A DNA stretch of 64,000 nt from Cristatella mucedo (GCA_009760855.2 WPIO01000014.1:2843501-2907500); one strand, 5' to 3'; shown: positions 51,601-63,671, counted from the stretch's first letter. Numbers and translations are program-made. Notes: generated by a model not told the origin, from the sequence alone.

Positions 51601-51639
51601 TATCGCATCGGTTGCATCAGGAAATAAAGGATTGTCTGA

Positions 51640-52140
51640 AGACGGACTGAAACTCACGACCGTCTTTCTGGGCAGCGACCAGTAGGCTGATACTTCCTAT
51701 CCGCCGCCCACCCTTACATGGTAGTTTATTGTTTTGTGGGCGCCTCACCGTCCGCATGCTGGTCAGGTGGGGCGGTGAGTGACTCTGGGTGTGAGATGCG
51801 CGGGGACTTAGTGAAGGCACAGGCTTGGCTCTGATTTCTCTAATATTACGTAGCACGCGGTGGTCGACTCTACTGCGGACCTGGCGCAGTCTTACGTAGC
51901 CAAAAGGTCTGTTCGAAAAGGCCACGCCCACATTCCGAGCTGAGGTTACAGAGATGTGCTGGCACAGCGAACTTTGAGGGCTAGGCTTTCCAGTTTCAGT
52001 GTGCAACCAGGTTTGCCCGTAACAGTTGGATTTGTCTATCCACTTCACTTGATAAAGTTATTTGTCGTCTGTGCGCGAATTATTTCTGTCTTCTAGACCA
52101 GCAGCTCGAGAAGTAGGAGAAATCAAGGTACTGGAAGGCA
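51640..52140 (-). mobile_element. L2-like fragment, minus strand
   Basis: SARNVGVAFSNRPF and the adjoining bases (ttccagtttcagtgtgcaac; gtttgcccgtaac) match the segment around ARNLGVIF and NLLVMGKPS of the 28-kb copy. Confidence 0.5.
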
Positions 52141-52665
52141 GGAAGAAATAGCTAGTGTTCGACGAAATAATGGAATCCATTCTAATGAGGCTTAACTCAA
52201 ATTTCCATTTGATATTTTAGTACAACTTTGATTTCGTGTACCCAATAAATCTCATGTCATTGCTCACTCCCAAGCTCGTGCAAATAGGCTACAAAGACCT
52301 GGACCGCGATCCCCACGATTCACCGTATGCCACCTCAAATCCACCAAGTTCGTAGCATCAGTGGAATCTGCAGCATTTAATAGTCGCATATAACGGTAAT
52401 GCTATGATGATCCTAAGACATTTTGATAACACTCAAAGACAACCAGATTTCTTGTCCATTATTTTATGTTTGCCTGAAATGGAGCGTGACAGACGATTAG
52501 CGGTAGCACACACAGTGTGCGCCCGCATAACTACGCAGGAGAAAATTAGGATTATATTAGTAAGTGTTTGTTTGTGTAATCCCTAAAATAACTAGCGACA
52601 AACGCTTTAAAGCGCTGCACGAGAATCAATTAACCAAGGTAAGTGATACGCACGATATCAGGCAT

Positions 52666-53090
52666 GCACAAGCGAACAATCATCTTACTTGGGCCAAGCT
52701 ACTAAAGCAAATATGAAGACCGCTGATGGTCAGTTAGCTCAATCTCTGGCTAGTAACAAGAAGAAAATAATTTACAGGCAAGCGAGCAAAGCGCACAGGA
52801 CTACGCAAAACAAGTTTACTCAAGCGAAGGGAAAGCCGACGTCGACAGATACACCTTTAACTGAGACTTACAAAATATAATTTCGAGAATATTTTTAGTA
52901 TATTACTACATTACAAGTGATAATAGCAACGCTAAGACTTGTACATAACCCATTAGAAAAATAAATGTGTATAAAGGTGCTTTCCAACTACCTGCAAGAG
53001 ATTCAAGGGATTCAAGAGATTCAAGTTATTGGACGTAGCACAAGCGAACAATCATCTTACTTGGGCCATGCTACTAAAGCAAATATGAAG
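52666..53090. repeat. 53-bp direct repeat, 372 bp apart
   Basis: GCACAAGCGAACAATCATCT and the next 33 bases occur at 52666-52718 and 53038-53090 with one mismatch. The second copy directly abuts the plus-strand L2 3' end. Confidence 0.8.
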
Positions 53091-53425
53091 TCTGGAACTC
53101 ACTCTCGTCTGACGTCACGACTTCCCTGACATGATGACATATATGAGGAGGCATCAAGTACCTGTTTATTATAGTATCTAATGGGTCCTTGTGATTCGTC
53201 CTCTGTATGTTTTTGCGTGCTGAAACTATACCTACTGCAACTAACCACATCAACAAATTCACCCTGTGAGTGTCACATCTTACTATGCAATGCTTGCTGA
53301 TATTGTGAGTGTTACCACTAACCATTTTATCATGCCTCCTTTACGCTGTATATATGAAGTCCTACGAAAGTGAATAAATTGTGTAACGGCGCAATTCAAA
53401 TTTGTTATTATTACTATTATTATTA
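53090..53425 (+). mobile_element. L2-like 3' UTR and tail, plus strand
   Basis: The inverse of the UTR words in the 28-kb copy is present (GGGTCCTTGTGATTCGTCCT, TTGCGTGCTGA), then a changed stem and a (TTA)n tail at about 53403-53425. Confidence 0.6.
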
Positions 53426-54179
53426 ATACAATATCCATCTTTAACGAATTAGAAAAAAATGCTTCACACGAAGCACTGGCACGGTAGTAATCATATTTGT
53501 CCGATCGTGTTTAGTTCATGTCTTAGGGTAGTGACATCTCATCAAGCCGTCCGATCACCTCTGAATTCCTACAAGTTTCCGTCCTTGATCCTTTGCGATA
53601 CTCTATTTACACTAAGCCTCAAAAACTCTTCGGCCCATGAAATCATCTTTCACTTCAATTTTGATGGTATGCTGTTTTATACGTTGCAGCGACCGATTAT
53701 TAAAATGCCTAACTGGCGTCTAATCCTGAATGTCGGTGGATTTGCTTAAGTTAAGTGGAAATGAAACCGAGCTACTCGTATGAAACCAGAAGCGTTCGGG
53801 TGGAATAGCAGACAACTCCATTCTAATTGGCGATGGTGGTGTAAGAGTAATTATGCACCCAAAATTTAGGCTTTTCTTTGGTAACTGCGTTATGTCTGAA
53901 AGTTTCATAAAGAAGACCGCTTGCATGGCAACCATTACGTTCAATCGTCTAAGATTAGTGTATGTCTACCAAGATGGCTTGCTAACAATAGGGCTACCTC
54001 ACTAGTTCTGTAGAGGCTGAATTTTTGCAATTCCTCTTCGACTGGGCTACTGAAAAAGCCATTAAACCTCTGCAGCTGGTGAATAATATGGCTGAAAGTT
54101 TGGTAAACTAATCCAATAGATAAATTCGTGCTTCTTCTTTACTGAAAGAGCTCCAATGGTTTCTGGTCGATCGACAGAT

Positions 54180-54380
54180 AATAATAACAACAACAACAAT
54201 AACAATAATAATGATGCACTTGATGAAGCCCCTTCAGAAAACTCAATCTCTCTCTAGGCGCTTTACATTTGCTGCCAAGGAAAACGCGATTGAATGGTGA
54301 ATAATGTCATGGTTGATAAACAAACATAATGAAATAACAAGGTTAGGGGTGACATGCACCGGGTCAGCGAGCTAGATAAA
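54180..54380 (-). mobile_element. L2-like 3' tail, minus strand
   Basis: An (AAC/AAT)n tract, then tgatgaagccccttcagaaa, tctaggcgctttacatttgc and the UTR words AGGTTAGGGGTGACATGCAC. Truncated after about 200 bases. Confidence 0.75.
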
Positions 54381-55788
54381 TAGGAAACCTCTACCTCTGA
54401 TCCACAAGTCACGCTGCGGCTTGGCTCTTTCATACATAGCTTAGCTACTTCACCAGTTTCAGCATCCTCTTGCCCTCAGGTTCTATGAGGACAATAGATT
54501 AGGTGCTTCATTCCTGTGCTTTGATAACTTCGGAAACAAATTATTTTGCTCTCTAGGTCGAAGATTGTGAAACTCACTGCCACAGTTCTTATGAAACGTG
54601 ATTACTCTCCCGTTAACGACTGTAGCACATCCTATCCGGCCCTGCTTTACTTATAATTCCATGCTAATCACTAACCAGAAATCCCTCTCGACTCAGCTAT
54701 TGTTCCTAATTTCTCTTTATTCCTTGTGAAAAAGAATGTTGACTACCGTATGCGTACCAAAGGCCGAGTAGGCTTTGACTGGGCTACAGAATACTCAGAA
54801 AATTACGGAAAACTACCAGTAGTCCTCATGGTTTTGTGGCGTTACAGGCGAAAAAACATCACCTTACAATTTTATGGCAACAGCCCGAGGCCACCACTGT
54901 GACAGCATCAGATGAAGATTCTTTTATAGATATTTTTAGAAGCGAATCCATGCAGACCTTTGAAGGAGTAGTGTACCTATAGCATCTATATTACCCAAGC
55001 TTCCATAGATCAGCTATATCTAGGCACGAGACGTTTGGCAAGGTGGGTGCAGTCACCATCAACATCGCAGGATAGGCAGTCGTCGAAGGCAGATGTTGGG
55101 GCTTCCGGTGATGCGAGGCACGCAATGAGAATGCGACCGCCGATCGAGATAGGTCTTCCCTCTGATAATATCGTCTGAGACTAGGTTCACCGCCATAGTA
55201 ATGGCAAACCGACAATGGGACAAGTACCTGCTGGGCGAAGGTCTGGCAGTAGAAGCAGTGCTAGAATGGCAGATGTAGAGGCGATAGAGCAGCCCGATGC
55301 AGGCTCGTCCACACCAGAAAACAATTTTTACCTGGCTCTTTGAGTTGCTGGACGAGATTTTTTTAAACAGCATCAATGAGAAAAAGATCGTAAGGTTGTT
55401 TTGATTTTCTGACGATGTTTTTAGCCCTAATTGGATATAAACTACAGTCTGAGCGAGTATCTAGTGATGCCAGTTCTATTGCTTTCCAAAGAGACGGCCT
55501 TTTGCGGTCGAGTGCACGTCGGCTCTTCCCCTAAAGAGAGGTCATGGAAATAAGGTAGTGCCATTATTATCACTGCGAAGCGCAACAAAACTTCAGAAGC
55601 AACTTTTCTCTGACCGAAATTTGGCATAACGCAATGAGCTAACGAAAACAATGTGTGAGCTACGACTCGTTTATGTAAATAGCCTCCGTCACACAATTTT
55701 TTTTGCATTGAACTTGTCTCTCCCAAATTATTTGATTCATATGATGTGATGATCCAGACGATGTTCCATATGCATACGATCGACAGAT

Positions 55789-55925
55789 TTGCATGAAGTT
55801 CAACAAGTGCAAAGCTATGGGTGGTTGAACAGCCTGATTTCTTTGGCCTCGATAGAAATCTCTCACTGCTGTGAAGCTATACATTGCAGCTCAGTAAGGC
55901 GAAAGCAGATTAGCAAGCGAATCGG
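55789..55925. repeat. Direct repeat shared with 59152-59285
   Basis: About 130 bases (GCATGAAGTTCAACAAGTGC ... ATTTCTTTGGCC ... CTCTCACTGCTGTGAAGCTA) recur at 59152-59285 inside the last intron of gene B, with roughly 10-15% differences. Downstream of gene B here. Confidence 0.75.
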
Positions 55926-56639
55926 TGCTCCTCTTTCTGTATATCTCCCAGCTAGCACCATAAAGCACTCAAATAAGGAGCACCAGATAATGTTCATATA
56001 CTTTTTATATTCAAAGCCATATGACAGTCAACAGAGGCTGTGGCAATGAGCAGACAACTTGTTCGGACTGCCAGTACTCCTAAATCAGGCTAACAGCATC
56101 TGCATATTCAAGAAATGTGAGAACAAATGAAACCCAGAGAGCCAAGAGTCCACTGCAACAGATATCTAAATGCAAGGTAAATGAGCCTGATCTTGTTGCT
56201 CTCTAGAGCTGGATCCTCCTTTCAGAGTTTAAACTCGCGCCACGTGTCCATATCACTTGATAAACTCTGTTAGAAAAAAGGAAATTCAATTTAAAAAGAT
56301 GGAGCTAACCGTGTCTGACGCATTTGCGTAGTTCAGTTGGCTGGAAAAGTGTATGGAGCGCCACTAACAAAATATCTAGTGTGCGAAGCTCGGTGTGTCA
56401 AGTGTCAGCCGATGCACACTAAGAAAATTAGGCATTATTGTGCTTGCCATATTTACAATATAGACGACAGTTGTGTTGCACAGCATGTAATATATCTCTG
56501 TCTGAAACTTCATAAAGAGACATGGCCTAATTAGGTGTCATACATGAGAGTTCTCTATAGCACACTCGAAGCATAAGCAGCTTTTGGCTCCCACCTCTGA
56601 CCGGAGCACCTGCCAACAGGCAGTACCTACTCACGAGCC

Positions 56640-56705
56640 TAATATAATAATATGTAACTCATTGTTATAGCACCTATTGGAACTAAATCTCTATTCAGGG
56701 TGCGA
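56640..56705 (-). mobile_element. Decayed LINE/SINE tail
   Basis: ATAATAATATGTAACTCATT with GTTATAGCACCTATTGGAAC and AAATCTCTATTCAGGGTGC matches the shared tail order at reduced identity. Confidence 0.4.
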
Positions 56706-58841
56706 GCCTACGATGCGGTTATCACATACACTCTTCAGGACCTGGGTCACATTGATTACCTTAACCACAGGACCCACCATAAACAGACGGAGGCACTTCC
56801 AAATGCTTTCCGAAGTCTCTCGGATTCTCGCTTTTCAATGCAAGACAAATTAAAATTCCGAGCCAAGAAAGAAATGCTCATTCACTTAAAAATAAGTTTT
56901 CTGTACACTATCATTCATAAAGTAAATGATGACACAGCACTCTAGAATCCAGAAATTATGGCAAGCTTTCTGTCATATGAGAAATAAAAATCCACGCACT
57001 TAACTAGTTTATAGGGTAGAGAGGTTTAGCTTATGTTTTACCTCAGAATCTCTGTATTTCTGGCAGCTATTCCAGGGGCTTAACCCTTCAATGGCTCTGA
57101 ACGCTACTGATTGGCGAGCCAAGTCACAATTAGCAAGTTACCCTGTAATAAGGTCGAAGTAGTGTGTCGATCTATTTTATTCTTGATATTATCCGACTCA
57201 CTAAGTAATAAACATCTGGAGGGACAGTAAACGGTTCTTGTTACGGCATTAGACATTCCTGTTACGGACAATTGTCCACTTGCTCTCTTGTCTGCTACAT
57301 GAGCTAGGCTATCTAGCGCGAAATGACCGACTTTGGTGACCCGAGAGATACGATCAGTCGCAAAAGGATAAGGACAATGTAAGCAAAATTTATTTTAGAC
57401 AAGTGCCAATATTTTATTTCCTACTACCATTGCCTGCCTAATATTTATTAGGATGAGACATCTTATTTAAAACGTCACAGCCATCGCACACAAAATTTAA
57501 ATATTTTCTTAAGCATTGTGGATTTGTCACTTAATGAATGTTAGTGTTGTGAGTTTTCAAATTGAATGAGAGCTTATGCTTTGGTTGATTCTAATCGCAG
57601 CTTATAGTGCGACTTTTCTAATGCTTCACCTGATGGCTTTACCTCTAAAGCTCAGGGGATCTTTCTAAAGTATAGCCATCGTTGGCAGGTTTTACTTAAA
57701 ACCATTTCCTGATTATTTAAACTGTAAATACTAATTTGTTGATGCTTTCATTTAAAATAAAACATCATAGGTACGTTGCGTCTATTATAACCACCAGTCT
57801 TATTGTTGTACGGTTTTTAGTTCGGCCGTTCTTGTGCTTGCAAACTGACATCAGTGTACGTCATCTTTGTTTCACAATCACGTGCAGGCTGTGTGACATG
57901 AGGTCAGCACTAAATAGATAGTTGCTACTAAAGATATCTCTGAACTCGAAGTGATTGAAAATTTGGACTGCTTTTAGAAATGCCTTATGCCTATAATAAA
58001 ACAAGTAATTATGCTGCAAGTTTAAAGTACACAAAACCTTCAATTCAGTAAAGTATCTTGATCAGAACTGGAGTATGTGCCGAACATCTCTAGAAGCTTT
58101 TGTAATGTATTCTTGCAATGTATTTTTGTAATGTATTCTTTTAATGCTTTGCCTCGCGATCCTCTCAAATCTGTCTCGTATTAAAGATGTAAGTTTTTGA
58201 TATTTTTATTATCTGGCTGAGGCTTACCTAACTGTGAGATTGTAGTGATTATTGCTAATATTTGTAAGACGTTAGAAGCAGAATTCACTTTCCGACTTCT
58301 TCTAAAACCACAAGCATCTCAGTGCAGAGAGCTCATTTGTGGTACCAACTGTAGCTCAAGTGTGCAAAGCTTCACTAACAGACATGGATTCTGTTGGTAA
58401 AAGCTCTCTGTTTGCCGTGCTTGGACTCACCACAAGATGTTACATGTGGGATGCTATTTATGAAAACTATGTAAATATTGGACCTGCAGTAGCAATATAT
58501 TAATAGCAACGGCTTAAAGCAGGAGCCAGAGGCCAGATGGTGGCTTAATTTAGAGTATGCTAAGTGATTTGGGTACAGTTATTCACTCAGTCGGGCTGCA
58601 AATTCTCCGTAGTTTTTTCATTCAACTCAAATGGCATCTCTCTTTTAGACTAGGCAACTCATGCATGTGCTTCACTCCATGCGTTTCATAAAAGGCTTAG
58701 CTTTTTCCATGTTCCATATTTCAATCAGGGTATGCAATCAATCACAAGTTTCAATACGGCTTGTGTAACTTCGGATGTCAGCTAAACAAGCTCAAAATGT
58801 TGCCTCAATAAGATGAGCTGAAGGTATTCTCCATCTACCAA

Positions 58842-59117
58842 TCACTCAATTGTAAAGGCGACGGAGTTGTGAGTCTTACGATCATCTTCAACCTTCAGGC
58901 TTTTTCGAAAACCTAGTGTCATGCGTGGAATTTTCTTGCTCATATATCTAGGATGAAAATATCGAACTGTCTTGTTCCTGTTAAAGTCGACGCTTGGGCA
59001 GAATTTGGATACGGCTGCACTGAGCGCTGCCTCCTGTGGCTCTAAGAACCAGACGTAGTCTTTCTTGTCCTGACCTATGAGGTCAGCCATCCTCGGGTCA
59101 TTCTTGAAGTCAATCTT
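58842..59117 (-). CDS. Gene B last exon with stop codon
   Basis: Acceptor tactttgcag, then 91 codons and TGA at 58844-58842. The exon reads KIDFKNDPRMADLIGQDKKD, YVWFLEPQEAALSAAVSKF and onwards to NSVAFTIE. WFLEPQEAA resembles the end of family members; the last 50 residues or so (basic, with a CPSVDFNRNKTVRYFHPRY segment) have no counterpart I recognise. Confidence 0.7.
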   Translation of the reverse strand, partial: KIDFKNDPRMADLIGQDKKDYVWFLEPQEAALSAAVSKFCPSVDFNRNKTVRYFHPRYMSKKIPRMTLGFRKSLKVEDDRKTHNSVAFTIE

Positions 59118-62100
59118 CTGCAAAGTATTATTTGAATGCTGTTTCAACGGGTTCGCATGAAGTGCAACAAGTGCAAAGCTTTGGGTGGTCGAACAGCCTG
59201 ATTTCTTAGGCCAGATAGAAACCTCTCACTGCTGTGAAGCTATATATCGTAGTTCAGTAAGGCAAAACAGAGTAGCCAAGTGAATAGATAGTAGATATTA
59301 GGATAGCTATTCGCAATGAGTGGCATTTTTCAGCCTTGTAGTGCTCTGCTTCCGAGCCCAAGCTGAATTCAATTTGTAAGCTTACCTTTGCACATTCGTC
59401 AGACAAGAAAATTGATCGTTCCGCCTGAAGTAGGGTTCTCTGAATAAATAGAAGAAAGCTTGCTATTTTTTGCTGTATCCTAAGCATGGCCTAAATAGCA
59501 CCGATACCTTTTCCTACTCTGATAAGCTGCACGGACAAAGAAAACAGATAAGCTATATTAAGTGTCATCTTTCAATAGGCTATTTAGTCGAGTATTTTTC
59601 ATGAATTTTTTCACCAAAGCTTTTAAGCGTTCATAAAATGATCACTATTCGAACCTCATGGATCTTCGCACTTAGCCGTATGCCCTCAACTTTAGTATGG
59701 TTCATTGTGGTAATCCCTCTGTCAGTAAATGTGATATCATTGATGCTGTGAGTCCGCAGCTCAAAGTTCCTGTGTTGCCACTCTCCCGTCTGCGGATTCA
59801 TGGTGTACTGTAAAGAAAACATTTGAATACCTTCGCCGGGAATGCAGCAGCTATTCTTTTGGGATCAGCACGGCACAATGTCATTGTTATGGTGGTTGAC
59901 AGCCTGACGACAATGTTCATAAATCATAGTAAGTTAATTAGTTCTGATAGGACTCTGCCCAAGAAACTCATGTTGTGATTAATTAAATACCATAATTAAA
60001 CGTGTCAGCTTTTGCTTTGTATAAAAAGTAAGTTGTCAAGCTTAACTGTTAGGCAGTCACTTTAGTCTTTTTCAGTCAGTGAATCCAACTAGCATCCCTC
60101 TTAGCCGAGCTGGTTTGGTTAAGGTGCTCGCCCCCGACCAAGGTCTTGCCGAGGTTGTGGGCACGAGCCTTGCGGCATATGTGAAGCGCCTGAAAAGGGA
60201 TTAAGTTCTCTTTGGGAGCTATACAAATGAATTATATTTTTTTATATTTATTCACAGTAATTTGGCCCATTCCGGAGCTCTTGGTTGTTTATTTGCTTGC
60301 TGCTTCAATGCACCGTTGGGCTATAGCATTTCCATCACTAAATCTAAAGGTTTGAGCAGCACCGTAACCTTTAAAGCATGGCCCAGATCAACTCACGGGA
60401 TAAGCATACAGCAATGATGGCTGTCATTAAATAAGCCCTGTAATTTCAAAATATTTTTATAACGCACGTACTTTCATCAATTAGAACAACAATAAGAATA
60501 CTACACTTGGCAAAGCACCCTTAGAGAATCCCATCGCATTCTAGGCACTTTACAATTGCTGAAAAGGGAGCGAGATCGAATGGTAGTGTACTCAATAAAC
60601 AACAGGAACAGCATGGTTATGGGTGACATACACAGGGTCAGCGTGCAAGTATCTTTCCTGGCAGCATGCACAGTGTCAGCATGCATAAGCAGATACTAGA
60701 TTAATCACAGAGACACACTAAATGCTGTGCTAAATTTCTTTTTCAAGGTGGGCTAGGATATGTTGTGAAGCCGGGAGCATTGGAACTAAAGGCCTTCAAA
60801 GAAATTGAAACATATTCAAATAAATGTTCGACTCCGAAAAGTGGGTGTGAAGAAAGGTGGTGTGATGCTTAGCCTGGTGGGGCTGTATACAGGATAGGTA
60901 GGCTGGAGCCAAAGAATGAGGGACCTAAAAGTGAGTTACAAAACCTTGAAGTCGAGGCGTTGCTTGACTGGGATCCAGTGCAGGTCGGCGAGAAGCGGTG
61001 TCATGTTGCAACGGCGACGCTCACAGCAGACAATAATAATAATAATAATATTGCACTTGATAAAGCGCCCTCAGAGAACTTAATCTCTTTCTAGGCGCTT
61101 TACATTTGCTGCAAAGTGATACGCAATAGAATAGTAAGTAAAATCATGCTTGAAAAACAAACAAAATGAATAACATGGTTAGGGGTTACATGCACTGGGT
61201 CAGCATGCAAATGTGGTTAGTGGCAGCATGAACAGTGTCAGCACGCATAAGCACATCGAGGACGAATCACAAGGACCCACTAAATGCTGTCCTAAATAGG
61301 TATGTTTTTAAGTTTCTTTTAAATGTGGTCAGGTCAGGGGATCTTCTGATGCAGGTCGGGAGGGAGTTCCAGGCTGTGGGAGCATACGAACTAAATGCAC
61401 GGTCTCCAAAGGATTTAACGTTTGTACGAGGTATTTCTAGACTGTTGGATTCCGAAAAGCGAGTGGTACGATGCTTTGCCTGATGGGGTAGTGTATCTGA
61501 AAGATAGGCTGGAGCCATAGAATGAAGAGACCTAAAAGTGAGCGACAAAACCTTGAAGTCAATCCGTTGTTTGACTGGTAACCAGTGCAGGTCGGCGAGA
61601 AGTGGAGTAATGTGGCAACTGCGACGCTCACGACAGACAAGCCGAGCTGCAGAGTTTTGCACCAGCTGCAATCGCCTGATCGCACATGCTGGTAGGCCAG
61701 TAAGCAGTGAGTTGCAGAAGTCGAGACGAGATGTCACGAATGCATGGACCAACTTGGACGTGGTATCCTTATCTAGACAAGCTTTGCTCCAGAGTTTCGC
61801 ACCAGCTGTAAGTGCCTGAGTACACATGCCGGTAGAGCAGCAGCAGCCAATTGGTTACAAAAGGCAAGACTGGATGTCACAAATGCATGAACCAATTTAG
61901 ATGTGTTATCCGTGACTAAAATGGCCCGAACTGTAGCTGAAAAAAGGCAGACTTGACTGTGGAGCTGATATGGTCGTCTAATGAAAGGTCACTTTATAAC
62001 ATTATACCTAGGTTTCGTGCAAATTCAACAGGAGATTATGCTGTTAGAGCGATTTTGATAACTTCTGCGATTAGATTTATGGTGGTGGTTTGGTCCAGCG

Positions 62101-62680
62101 GTTAAGGTGCTCGCCCCGATCAAGGTCTGGCTGAGGTCGTGGGCTCGAGCCCTGAGACATCCATGAAGCGCCTAAATAGAGATTAAGTTCTCTTTGGGTG
62201 CTATACAAATAATTTATATTTTTATAGTATTAAAACGATTAAATCTCCTATTTAACTCCTAAATATTTGCCCGTGAGCTTGTATTTGGTTCGTTCTGAGT
62301 TAGTTCATTTCTGTTATTCTTGATCTACACTTTTGGATTATTCGTTTTACGCTTAGATGTATTACAGTTTAGGACTTATAGCACAATGTTCAAGCAAATT
62401 TAAGTGGCTGGCTCCAGATCGTGATAGAGCACCTGGGCCTTCTTTATGCTTGTCGGATTCTAGAGGGAGTCGAAAGATTTGCAAAACTAATGGAGTCTAA
62501 ATGTATCAGTAAAATAACCAGCACACCCAAGCATTAAAATGCACTGCTCATCACCACAATCTTCTCACCTGTGGCAGAAGACGCCAACCATGCTCCACGA
62601 CCATGGCAACAGCCTTGATTACGAATTCACATTCGTCATCAGTCATGAAATAAGAAAAGTTAAGTCTCACAAATCCGGGC
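58842..62680 (-). CDS. Class V aminotransferase, gene B: C-terminal four exons with stop (5' part outside window)
   Basis: Exons on the minus strand: 62680-62569, 59807-59655, 59439-59386, 59117-58842. Splice sites are consistent and the three internal junctions are all phase 0. The deduced tail is about 197 residues. The blocks RLNFSYFMTDDE, VVEHGWRLLPQ and NPQTGEWQHR resemble the C-terminal region I recall for the same aminotransferase family as gene A, where (R)PGF-x-RLN-x-x-YF and HGWKLLPQ-Y-x-x-NPxTGEWxHR follow the CACAGPYA block. The gene therefore looks like a neighbouring paralogue, or a displaced end of gene A. A LINE cluster and two SINEs sit in the first intron. A candidate AATAAA on the minus strand lies at 58210-58205. 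Confidence 0.75.
59386..59439 (-). CDS. Gene B exon (18 codons)
   Basis: A 54-bp phase-0 exon with acceptor tttattcag and donor GTAAGC, encoding RTLLQAERSIFLSDECAK. The helical pattern suits the C-terminal helix of the family, but there is no diagnostic motif. The intron that follows (59385-59118) carries a 130-bp repeat also found at 55.8 kb. Confidence 0.6.
59655..59807 (-). CDS. Gene B exon (NPQTGEWQHR)
   Basis: A 153-bp, 51-codon phase-0 exon between acceptor ttctttacag and donor GTTCGA. It encodes YTMNPQTGEWQHRNFELRTH and SINDITFTDRGITTMNHTKV with a short end. The block NPxTGEWxHR is what I expect after LLPQ in this family; the rest is poorly conserved. Confidence 0.75.
60107..60245 (+). 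mobile_element. tRNA-derived SINE, type 1
   Basis: GAGCTGGTTTGGTTAAGGTG, B-box-like GGTTGTGGGCACGAGCC (about 60153-60169), then GTGAAGCGCCTGAAAAGGGA and TTAAGTTCTCTTTGGGAGCT, then ATACAAAT. In gene B intron 1. Confidence 0.85.
60490..62075 (-). mobile_element. Older L2-like LINE split by a nested L2
   Basis: Part one (60490-61033) has the 3' tail, UTR and C-terminal region with many substitutions. Part two (about 61781-62075) resumes with GCTTTGCTCCAGAGTTTCGC and matches the next upstream segment of the family. All in intron 1 of the gene B piece. Confidence 0.8.
61034..61780 (-). mobile_element. L2-like LINE, 5'-truncated, nested in an older L2
   Basis: An open frame (61827-61267) carries DKDTTSKLVHAFVTSRLDFC and ends TYLFRTAFSGSL, nearly the same as the copy at 28 kb. 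The (ATT)n tail starts at 61034 and interrupts another L2 at its sequence ACAGACAA. The older element resumes at about 61781. Confidence 0.88.
62084..62225 (+). mobile_element. tRNA-derived SINE, type 1
   Basis: A box TGGTCCAGCGGTTAAGGTGC, B box GGTCGTGGGCTCGAGCC (about 62134-62150), tail GAAGCGCCTAAATAGAGATT and AAGTTCTCTTTGGGTGCTAT. It abuts the old L2 at 62075. Confidence 0.85.
62569..62680 (-). CDS. Gene B exon (PGFVRLNFSYF ... HGWRLLPQ)
   Basis: A 112-bp exon between acceptor taaattgtag and donor GTGAGA. It encodes PGFVRLNFSYFMTDDECEF, then VIKAVAMVVEHGWRLLPQ. It starts with one base that must complete a codon split with an exon outside the window or not recognised. There is no catalytic residue here; in the family this part follows the small domain. 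Confidence 0.8.
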
Positions 62681-62694
62681 CTACAATTTACGAC

Positions 62695-63000
62695 ACAAGA
62701 GTTCAACACAAGAGCCTGGGCAATCTCGCTTTAATTCAGCATTGGTATTGATACATACTTCATTATTTCCAGACCTCTCTGTTCCCTGTGATCCTCGTTG
62801 TTCTTTTGGTCTTCGATCATACAATTCAAATTACACCTTGACGAAAAAGAATTGAATTGTTCAGTGGATCTACTTTTTTACTTATACATGCTCATTTTCA
62901 TTAAAAGCCAGCAGCATTCAGTTGTGTCGATGCAGAACGATTCAAGAAGAAACACCTGAGTTTCTCATCTAAACTAAATTTTTAGGCTTTTCGAAAGAGA
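62695..63000 (+). repeat. Unclassified interspersed repeat, copy 2
   Basis: TACTTCATTATTTCCAGACC, TCTGTTCCCTGTGATCCTCG and AGCCAGCAGCATTCAGTTG match copy 1 over about 300 bases. It begins only about 15 bases upstream of the gene B exon at 62680. Confidence 0.7.
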
Positions 63001-63343
63001 CTTTTCTGAGTGCGCTTCATCAAGCGTCTTACTATTATTATTGTTTATACTCATCGAATTTACATATTGCCGTGATCACAGAAAACGTTCGACAGACAAG
63101 TAAGCAGCTGTAACGCAGAACCTTAAAGATTTCAAATAATTATCAAAGCCGGAATTGTTGCGATGTGGCAGGTCCGCATGAACAAACTGAAAATCAAAAG
63201 AAACAGTACAGAACATTTAGAGTTTTGGCCGGCTCTCAGTGACTATATTTTCCTATATTTAAAACCATTGTCATTCCTCTCGTTCCACTTTTTGTCTTGG
63301 TATCGGCTTTTTCAATTTAAAGCTCTTGTGAACTTTGATGGCT

Positions 63344-63560
63344 TAAGCTTACTTTATGCGAGTTCAACCCAAAAGGCTGGGCGGTAGTCGCTTCAATTAA
63401 GTATTGATACTAATACGTACTTCATTATTTCCAAAATTCTTTGGTCCTTGCGATCCTTGTCTTCGTTGGAGTCCTCGCAGTCCTCGTGGTGTTTATGGTC
63501 CTCGATCGTACAAGTCAAAGCACATCTTGAAAAAAATTAGAGATTTACTTTTGGTTTATA
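63344..63560 (+). repeat. Unclassified interspersed repeat, copy 3
   Basis: GCTTACTTTATGCGAGTTCA, AGTCGCTTCAATTAAG and TACTTCATTATTTCC match copy 1. The GTCCT/TCCTCG words are expanded here. Confidence 0.65.
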
Positions 63561-63597
63561 TTTATTCAGAAAAATAAACAGGTAAATTCAAAATAAT

Positions 63598-63614
63598 CAT
63601 ATATATTTATAATC

Positions 63615-63671
<57 letters not shown>

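Larger units (their letters stand above)
54381..58841. other. Intergenic, downstream of gene B
   Basis: It holds the decayed tail at 56.6 kb and the direct repeat at 55.8 kb. A minus-strand stretch at 55376-55059 has possible splice sites (GTCCAG acceptor, AG/GTAAAA donor) but no consistent frame. A candidate polyadenylation signal for gene B lies at 58210-58205. Confidence 0.4.

Noticed and set aside
56337-56534. 65-codon cysteine-rich plus-strand frame
   Set aside because: The cysteine pattern matches no domain I know and there is no start, splice or neighbour support.
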